The position numbers were made by a program, and so were the translations under genes. A stretch of 64,000 nucleotides of DNA. It comes from Ulva prolifera (lineage: Eukaryota; Chlorophyta; Ulvophyceae; Ulvales; Ulvaceae). Position 1 is the first letter of the stretch. Each line of letters starts with the position of its first letter. The notes under the pieces were generated by a model, which was not told the origin of the DNA, did no database searches, and worked only from the letters and a program-made list of their open reading frames with translations. Of this stretch, positions 56,548 through 64,000 are shown piece after piece. The DNA is taken from contig CM041198.1 of assembly GCA_023078555.1 (NCBI GenBank), positions 2,840,800 through 2,904,799 of the forward strand, given 5' to 3'.

Positions 56548-57000
56548 ATGCCTTGCAAGGCTGCTGTCGTTGCGAGTGCCAGACACTTGCTCATTGTCAT
56601 GTGCTATACAGGTCTGGGTTTCACTGTACATTTGAAGTATCCGACCGCTTTACACAATCGATTGACCGAGGCTCATCCGAAAGCCTTCAGTGCAGGTCAA
56701 TTACAACTCCAGAGCAACGTTGCACGTCTGCAGCACGTTCACAGAGAGAGCGAGCATGCCTCAGAGCTCAGACGTCGAAACGACCGTCGTGAAATGTGGC
56801 TGTACCGACGAGACACAAATGAGCTTAAAGTGTATGTTCCCACACGCTCAGCTTGTGCATCCGCCGTACCATGGTTCAAAATCGTCAGCGGTGCACATGA
56901 TACCGACGGGTTACCAATAGCTAGCGGAACCAGACAATGGCAACAGCGTGACTATGCAGGTTTCCCATTCTCCCTTGTACATGCTTGCAGTAGTGTGTGA
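56548..57000 (+). other. Unassigned 150-codon ORF
   Basis: Open plus-strand frame encoding a fairly balanced composition with a charged stretch (HRESEHASELRRRNDRREMW). I recognise no domain. Codon use is not the G/C-ending pattern of the glycosyltransferase exons. A shorter ORF pair precedes it on both strands (56037-56453). It could be an exon of an unrecognised gene or chance. Confidence 0.2.
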
Positions 57001-57078
57001 GCTTGTAGTACAGGTCTTCTCTTCGAGCTGAGGTATGCGGTCGATCGGGATCTCCGTGCAGAATGTGGCGGAGGCACC

Positions 57079-57648
57079 TCAGCACGTGCGCGAGGCAACG
57101 AAGTAGGCCTTCAACTGCAACTCTGCCAGGTTTGTGTCATGAATCAGCTCGTATTTTGTACCTCGTATTTGTGCCCATGCATGCAGGATGAAGAATACCA
57201 TTGTTATTGCGTGTATAATCGATGCGCGTGCGAGAATGATGGGCCATGACACGGGAGATCTCTGCGCATTTGCAATTGTGATGTTATACCTCACAGCTGG
57301 TGAAGCATTGGCATCGGTGATTCCCTGCTTGTGCGCATGTCGCCTCAGAGCCTGCAGACAACGTCTACTGGGAGCAGCGACCCAGGAGCAGGCACACAAA
57401 AGCACTTTGAAATGAATGCAGCCACAGGCGGTGCCTAAGTAAGTTACAACGTGGATTCTTGACTTTTGGAGTCCAGGCACGGATGATTGCCACAATGCTA
57501 TGCTGTGTCCATAACCCAAATTCACTTTTCCTGTTGCAGACTGGTACTTGACTTTCAGACCAGACGTAGCTGCTGACATCAAGCAAGGAACAACAAGAAA
57601 CTGCTGCTCACCCTTCATCAGATTCATCTCTGTCATAGTGGCAGACAT
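57079..57648 (-). other. Unassigned 189-codon ORF
   Basis: Minus-strand frame with a hydrophobic segment near its C-terminus (IILARASIIHAITMVFFILH) that could span a membrane. No family recognised. It may connect by splicing with the minus-strand frame at 56037-56369, but I cannot demonstrate a phase-consistent junction. Confidence 0.25.
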
Positions 57649-57859
57649 GTAGCTACCACCAGGACAGAGTTAGCCACACCACCCCTTCCACCTCATGCAA
57701 ATGCTTCCACCTCATGCAAATGATGTCGCCATGCCACCTACTTCACAACCACACTTGATCTGATCGCATCATGATGCACCATCCAGCAATTTAGCCCTAC
57801 AACACCCTCATGTTCATGCCTCATCCCTATAAAATTGACATATGTGCGGACACTAGTGT

Positions 57860-58129
57860 TACAAGGACAAAGGCAGCAAGTCGGGCAGCACCGCGAAAGG
57901 AGCAAGCAGACGAAGCAAACACCAAGACACCCACGAACATCTCACCCAACACCGGCGTAGCAAGCGACAAAGATCCGCAGACCGCCAAGCACACACCCAG
58001 ACACCAGCACACACACGCACAGACCCACACACCCACAAACCCAAACCCACACACGCGCATGTACAAACCCCACAGCCGACACACAACACCACAACCACCA
58101 GCACCACAACGCCCGCCGCCGGACGACAG
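57860..58129 (-). mobile_element. Retroposon family A, 270 bp, with perfect 14-bp target duplication
   Basis: Flanked by GCGGACACTAGTGT at 57846-57859 and 58130-58143. Begins TACAAGGACAAAGGCAGCAA and is nearly identical to the left 270 bases of the copy at 9127-9486, including CA-rich stretches; it ends 5'-truncated at CGGACGACAG. It looks young. Confidence 0.92.
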
Positions 58130-59187
58130 GCGGACACTAGTGTCACCTGGCCAGTCTGATCTAGTGGGAAAAGGCTGCCCTATCTACTATGGCACAAGTA
58201 CTTGTATGCTTCATCGGCCCTACGGCATTCACTGAACTGTTTGGTGTTGCTGAGGTGCTACCTGCCACTCCACCTCTGCCCTTGCTTGCGACGTTGCTGC
58301 TGCTGATGTACCACCAACAACTGCTGTTGGTGGCTGGGCCATCACCAGGGGCAGCCGCCACAAAGCCGCAAAGGAGCACCACAGTTCCGGCATCTGCCAG
58401 CAGCATCCCAGAGACGTATGAGATGTAGCCACCACCAGCTGTCAGCAGCACAGGCTGGAGCTATTGCCTAGCCACACAGCAGCTGTTGCAGCTACACGGC
58501 TGCCTATCCATCCAGGCTGCCGCCATAGGCCCCCGCAATCCGCCACCGCACCACATGCGCATGCATGCAACACATGCGGTGGCCGGTGTTTTGCTGGGAG
58601 GTACTAGCGAAGCAGCCGGACAGCTGCCCTTCAAGACACCCCAAGAGGAGCTCCCTGTTATGCGGTGCAGGGCACAGCTGGCACTCGTGACGTGAGCCAG
58701 CATCGACGCCGGTCCAGGCTGTCATCTCAGAGGTAGCCCTGTAGATCTATAGCCCTGGAACGTGGAGAGCCTCCCTGCACACACGGGGCAGCGCGGAGCA
58801 GCTCATGCATGCTGGACAGATCTTGGGCAGATCCCCCACCCCCCCCTACCCACGATGCGATTCGGGATCATTGTCACGTCAATCGCAAAGACCGGACTCC
58901 ACACATCATCCTCTGTCCCGCAGGCAGACTTCCCTGTCCGACACCCCCAGTCCGGCGGGGCCCCTCTGCATGTGCGCGATTCACCCACGCCACCACATGC
59001 AGCGCACCCCGCGTCCCATGCCCCCGCCCCTCGACCCGCCCCGGCCGCAATCACGCCGCCGTTGCTCACACCGCCGACATCGATGCGCACATCAGGTAGC
59101 TACAATCACCCGTGGCGGCGCCTCCCCGCAGTGCACCGGCAGCCAGGCTTTCAGTCGCCCTCGGGGATCCAAACCGAAATGCTGCGC

Positions 59188-62100
59188 TCACGCGGAGTAC
59201 GCCGAGAGCTCCCCGCCGCCGCGCTGCGCTGTGCTGTGCTGTGCCCGCTCGAGCGCGATGCGCAGCAGCGCCGTGAGCTTGTCTTCCCGCAGCACGACGT
59301 CCGTGTTGCGCGCGAACATCGGCTTCGTCCACGGCTGCCCCGGCCGCCGGCGGACCTCGGCCTCGCTCTCAACGCGGTAGCGCAGCATGTTGACGTACCC
59401 GATGTACCCCCAGCACCAGTCGATCTCGAGGAAGGGGCGCTGGATCGTGTACGGCGACTCGAATTCGTCCTTCTTGCTCTGTTCCTGTGATTCTTTCTCC
59501 TTTGGGGGCAATGGTTCCAGCTCAAACGCGTATCTGCATGCGCGGCGGAGCGGTCAGCATGGTCCGGCTCGAGATTGAAGTGGTGTGAGGCCACAAACTG
59601 ATGGCCCTGTCTGCGCCAAATTTCCCATACGTGGCGCAGTAAGGATGAATCATACAGCCTTCACAGGGCTAGTTTGAGGCTCTACGGAACCACCCTGAGG
59701 GAGTATGGAGGGGGGACTGGAGGGCGCACTCGGGGGGCCCGACGAGGATGGTCGTGGCGCCGTTGGGCAGGTAGATGAGGCGGAAGCTGCGGCTGCCGAT
59801 GTTCGACACGAGCACCGTCGCCTTGGACAGCAGTTGCAGCTGCTTCTCGAGGGGATGCGCCGAGATTTCCACGTGCTCCATACGCACACCTGCATGCATG
59901 GGCCGCATGCATTAGAACTCAGTCACGGTCAGGCCTGCGATGCAGCACACAGCACAGCACAGCAGGCTTGTACAGGTTGAAGCTGCAGCCGTCTGCAGAT
60001 GGCGCCGACTGGGCATGTGTCAAGTCACAACATTGCAGGCTGGGTCGACGTTGTGCTGATTGGACGGACAGTAGCGGCGTTGAGTCGCCGGGCACGAGCA
60101 CACAGGCAAAGCCCGGTGTGATAGGTACGGCTTCAAGGCACCATGGCCACTGGCGCCAGGCCTGCATGGCAGTGGCTGTGGGGCGTGCCTGGGAAGGTCG
60201 CCTTCAGTCTCGGCAGCAGCTCACCCGCATTCGCGAGGTGGCGCTTCTCTCTTTTCTTGCCATCCAGGAACAGCACAAACGGCTCCAGGTCGTGAACTGA
60301 CGCCGCCTGCAGCCGCATGCATGCATGCCTTTACACGCAGGTGAAGTGTGTGAGCTGCAGCACAGCCGCCGGCGCTCAGAGTCATGCACAGCTTGACAGT
60401 TCGCCAGCATGAGGCCCATTTGTGCTTTTGTGTCTAAAAAATCTGTACATGATGCAGCCATTGGCCAACCATGGGCTGCTCCAAGTACAACGAGTGGGCT
60501 GCTCCAAGTACAACGTGCATACACCAAACAGCAAGCCAACCATGTCTCTAAAACGTGCACGCCAGGACTTGAGTCTAAAGTTTCATGGGTGTCAGCGAAA
60601 CGTTTGTTGAAACTGCTAACCAGGGGTGGCTCGACGGCCGAGCACCCCGTGCCTTCTGTTATGTCTGGGGGAGTCCCCACTGATAATATCGACACAGTGA
60701 TGCAGGTTTTCTCGAATCACTACCTATCTGAAATGAACCCGGTCCCACATGCCACATTCTGCGAGCAAACTGATGCTGAGCACATGTCTGAGACACATTG
60801 CACGCATGGCGCCAAACTGAGCCTGAACACAACCAAGAGATGGATGATGCCTTCACACTTCACGAACTTCAACAAGCACTTGCTACAATACACAACTGGA
60901 AAGCCGCAGACCACGATGATATCATCTGCGAACTACTGAAGGCCGGGGGGCCGCAATTGCAAACCGTCGTCCTGCAGCTCCTCAATTTCAGCTGGACGCA
61001 CGAAACCATTCCCAATGCATGGTCACTCGGAACAATTGTAAGCCTCCACAAAGCCGGGGATGCAACAGACCCCTCCAACTACCGGGGTATCACACTGCTT
61101 TCAATATTCCGGAAGCTTTTTAGCACACTACTCAGGTCCCGCCTCCAAAACAATATAACCCTCCATGAGTCTCAAGCCGCATTCCGCGAGGATCGCGGCT
61201 GTGTAGACCATGTCCACACCTTTGCACGCATTGTCCGGGCGGCTGCCGCGGCGGACACTCCACTTTATCCTTTCTTCCTGGACATCCGGAAAGCATACGA
61301 TACTGTGTGGCGCGACGGTCTGTTGTACAAACTGCTCCAGAAAGGAGTGACAGGCCGCCTCGGTCGGGTCATCGCACACATGCTCTCAAACACGAAATCA
61401 AGGGTGCGCTTCCAAGACCAGGAATCACCATACTTCCCCATCACCCTCGGGGTCGGCCAAGGCGACCCCCTGTCAACCATTCTCTTTGATGTGTTCATTG
61501 ATGATCTGCTTGAAACACTGCACACCCGTCCAAAAGAACTCTGCATTCCCCTTGACTCACCAGACACCGATAAAATTTCCGGACTCACTTATGCAGATGA
61601 TGTCAATGCAATGTCCTTGACACCGGCAGGGCTCCAGGGACATATTGTTACAATCGATAAATGGTTGTTTCAATGGCGCTCCTTCCTGCTGGCTGTACGC
61701 CAGCGCTGTTTGCTGCAACGGCTTTGACGGTCATGCGACGATGGGCTGCGTGGTTGATGACTAGCTGCTTCCTTGTGAAGCTGGATGCCTGTGTTTTTTC
61801 TAATTGTGCAGACGCTTTTGAAGTTTCTCATGTGCAGTGCACTTGCCCGTAGTGGGCGTGCACTGACCTGGTGAATGAGTGGATTTGCGTGTGAGTTCCT
61901 AGCAATGGCTCGGTGCCCGGCCTCTGTCCTTTGTAACTACATACGAGTACGAGCCTAGTGCCATGACTGCGTGAGTGGATTTGCGTGTGTATTCCTGGCA
62001 ACGGCTCGCTGCCTGGCCTCTGTCCTTTGTAACTACATACGAGTACTGCTAGGCGGCTATACACACCAAGGCATGCGTCCTGGAATTTTGGCCGAGCAAA

Positions 62101-63769
62101 TGCGAAGAAATCAAATGTGCTGCTGACAGCTAGGAGAATAATTTTTTTTTGTGGAGTCCAAATTGAATGCGACCGGGAAAATGTGTGCGCCACAGCCATT
62201 CAAATGAACTCATATATACGCACACAGCGGCAGCCGTACCTCGAGTCCGTGGTTGCGGTAAGCAACCCGCCGCATCTCGGAGAACGGAAACGGGTCGCAC
62301 ATATGCGCCCACGCGGCAACCTTGGCTGAAGTGACGTCCGCCCACAGCGTCCCCAGCTGACTCAGCACGTCCGCCGGCCCCTGCCCCGCGATTAGCTCGG
62401 CAAAGCGGATGTACTGGACACCTGCACAGCCCAGGCCGTCGGCGATCACTCCACGCCGGTGCTTGACAGGATGCATATGGTGCTCGCTCCAGGCCGTCGC
62501 GTGTCTGTGCGATTCAGTCTTCGAACAAGCACATGGACACACGATCGCATGCAGCACCATCTTGTTTTCCCCCGCAAAACATAGTACCGGACTGAATTAA
62601 CAGCATGGACATGTAACGCGTATCGCAGGATTTTCTATGCACTCAGCGAGGTATACTTGATCACGATGTTTCGGGGCGACAGACCCAACAGAGATTAGAA
62701 GTTTTGGACCTAGACCCCATGTAACGCTGGCCTAGATGCCCCTGCTTTCAATTGAGTACGGTCCTCAAAATTAAAACGCAAATTTGCGTTTGCTTAATTT
62801 GCTTAAGGTGCCCGAGTTGCCCTACATTCAGTCTCAGGCCGAGGAGATGATAGATATGTGCAGCAATGAGGTTACTGCTCCAGCAATCACTCGGCCGACC
62901 AGTTTGCGAGCGGGGGCACTCTCTCAAGGGCGAGACGGGCAGGTAACACACCCACGCATGCACAGTGCCAATGGACTACATGTAGTGCCGGCCCTCCGTC
63001 CCATTGTGTGGGCACTCCGTCCCGGAAAATGCAAGCAGCTGCAGAGCGGGGCAAAACTCACAGCGCGCACCCGACCACACGCGGTAGGCACGGCATGCCT
63101 GACCGCTCCATCCTGTCCCGCTGTGTGACAAGCTCTGCCAGTTCCAGCGGTATACACTGCGAGGGGGATGGTCAGCCGCCACACAGCACAGGGAAACACT
63201 CACACCATCCACTAGGGCACCACCAGCCGGACAGGGCTGCGCACGCTACCGTTCGGTACTGAGCTCATCTTGTGATGGTCCCCCCGTCTCCGCCTGGCGA
63301 CGCTGTCGTCCGCGCAGATATCCGCATAAACACCATAAATCGATCTAGGGTGACTAGGCGGCACGATGTTTCGGCCCAGCCGTCAGCAGCACCCACCGCC
63401 CGCATATCGAGACATATGCAAGTACCTCCGCGACGGAATGGGCGCATGAATTACACGGATTACGCGTCCCCGCCCGTCCCAAAACATCCGGTCTCGGCTT
63501 TGCCGCAGAATCAAGCGGTTGCAATCCATTGCACTCGAGCACGGAGTGTGCACCATGCTGGATGCCGATTACATAATTACACGAATACAGTCAACGGGAT
63601 CACATGATGGGATCGGGAGCGCACTGGACCTGTCAGCCCCAGAGAGGGCTCTATTAAGCACCTGCTTCCAGGTCAAGGAGGGGCGGTTGTTGAGCAGCCC
63701 CCGGTAGTGCTCCGCCGTCGGCGTCTCCTCCTCCCAGTCTGAGAAGGCCAGCTTGGACTCCCACCTCAC
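59188..63769 (-). CDS. Gene F: putative GT61-like glycosyltransferase, exons 3-7 (5' part off window)
   Basis: Exons in transcript order: 63769-63625, 62421-62240, 60306-60189, 59889-59730, 59533-59188. Exon 3 starts VRWESKLAFSDWEEETPTAE at a CAG acceptor; exons 1-2 must lie beyond 64000. Blocks: AHMCDPFPFSEMRRVAYRN, FVLFLDGKKREKRHLANA, VLVSNIGSRSFRLIYLPNGA, FLEIDWCWGYIGYVNMLRYR, ending LSAYSA-stop. Phases match the other copies; exon 7 has a Lys/Glu-rich linker (KEKESQEQSKKDEFE) longer than in C-E. Intron 5 has a GC donor (CCCAG|GCACGC), and exon 7 follows CAG|A rather than CAG|G. Intron 4 is enlarged to 1.9 kb by an antisense LINE. Exon 3 resembles gene B (WES-K/N-L). Confidence 0.8.
60409..61727 (+). 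pseudogene. LINE reverse transcriptase (frameshifted, truncated)
   Basis: A first frame (60409-60939) has the pre-RT region with GGVPTDNIDTVMQVFSNHYL. A second frame (60798-61727) carries the RT: FTLHELQQALATIHNWKAAD, an NYRGITLLSIFRKLFSTLL block, QAAFREDRGCVDHV, FFLDIRKAYDTVWRDGL, VGQGDPLSTILFDVFIDDLL, and the catalytic LTYADDVNAM. The shift between frames lies at about 60790-60850. The thumb and C-terminal domains are missing. RT signature is that of a LINE (GITLL, RKAYDTV, GQGDPLS), not of an LTR element. It is not functional as it stands. Confidence 0.9.
60409..61950 (+). mobile_element. Non-LTR (LINE-type) retrotransposon fragment, antisense in gene F intron 4
   Basis: Carries RT coding sequence in two frames and ends with a tail CTCTGTCCTTTGT before AACTACATACGAGTAC. 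It is truncated: no endonuclease domain is visible upstream, and RT motifs after YADD give way quickly to a short frame and 3' UTR. Introns 4 of genes D and E are about 0.55 kb and lack it, so it inserted in gene F's lineage. The 5' boundary is approximate. Confidence 0.85.
61951..62030 (+). mobile_element. 80-bp LINE-tail copy with 16-bp target duplication
   Basis: Flanked by AACTACATACGAGTAC at 61935-61950 and 62031-62046. It contains GAGTGGATTTGCGTGTG...CTCTGTCCTTTGT, nearly the same as the LINE's own 3' end at 61877-61934. A very short, 5'-truncated copy inserted directly behind the longer one. Confidence 0.9.
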
Positions 63770-64000
63770 CTGCCCAACATGCGATGCCATTCAGGAAGTC
63801 AGATAGAATATTTCATGCCGCAGTGCAGATTGTGCAGATTTCGACTGCGAAAGCGATCCAGGATTGGTATCTGGGATCTGACTCTTTCTGGGCTGTCACC
63901 TCGTGTGAGCTGACAATGAGATCCAGACATCATTGATGCACTGCATGTGGAGCTAGGCGTTATGGGACTGGGACTGACTGCTCCAGGCACAAATGAGCTG
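63770..64000 (-). other. Intron 2 of gene F (part)
   Basis: The last 231 bases lie upstream of gene F exon 3 in transcript sense and end ...GGGCAG before GTGAGG. No exon 2 block is present, and I see nothing else in it. Confidence 0.6.

Larger units (their letters stand above)
55348..59187. other. Spacer between gene F 3' end and gene E start
   Basis: Promoter of gene E expected at its left end. It contains a family A retroposon with clear target duplication (57860-58129), a plus-sense family A remnant near 58250-58300 and two or three ORFs of uncertain meaning (56160-57648). It does not resemble the spacers upstream of genes C and D. Confidence 0.5.

Noticed and set aside
61661-61852. Independent small gene after the LINE RT
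   Set aside because: Short frame in the LINE's 3' region just before its UTR and tail; no family motif of its own.

Overview
This is nuclear DNA from a eukaryote, most likely a unicellular alga. It has long intergenic spacers, multi-exon genes with introns from about 0.2 to 4.3 kb, many retroposons and DNA-transposon remnants, and simple repeats. The donor/acceptor style (GTRCG ... TGCAG|G) resembles green algal introns, but I cannot fix the taxon and would not exclude other algal lineages.

The backbone is a cluster of six copies of one seven-exon gene, each encoding a putative GT61-like (DUF563/EOGT-type) secretory-pathway glycosyltransferase. I rebuilt exons by comparing the copies; exon phases and most exon lengths agree, and all four complete copies give a total divisible by three. 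Layout: gene A (minus, only exon 1, 2492-3027, rest off the left edge); gene B (plus, 5568-14137, 529 aa); gene C (minus, 17505-23213, 491 aa); gene D (minus, 30622-37438, 491 aa); gene E (minus, 49838-55215, 507 aa); gene F (minus, 59188-63769, exons 3-7, rest off the right edge). A and B are divergent and form one subfamily; C, D and E form another. Genes C and D with their upstream spacers form two tandem units of a segmental duplication, and the 3' half of D with its downstream flank is duplicated again at E.

The duplicated units act as natural filled/empty-site comparisons. They show: a 5'-truncated Ty1/copia element (42.5-46.7 kb); a previously intact-looking 1,550-bp DNA transposon with long terminal inverted repeats and an 8-bp target duplication (27249-28798); very short 3'-anchored retroposons with 11-16 bp target duplications (33 to about 600 bp); hAT-like MITEs with 8-bp target duplications; a 44-bp palindromic insertion at a TA site; and perfect palindromes that exist in one duplicate only. 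A LINE reverse transcriptase lies antisense in intron 4 of gene F, and its 3' tail matches the tail of the short retroposons, suggesting it or a relative mobilises them.

No ribosomal RNA, CRISPR or bacterial-type operon is present. One degenerate tRNA-like sequence lies just upstream of gene B. Several long ORFs at 38.9-41.8 kb and 56.2-57.6 kb remain unassigned.
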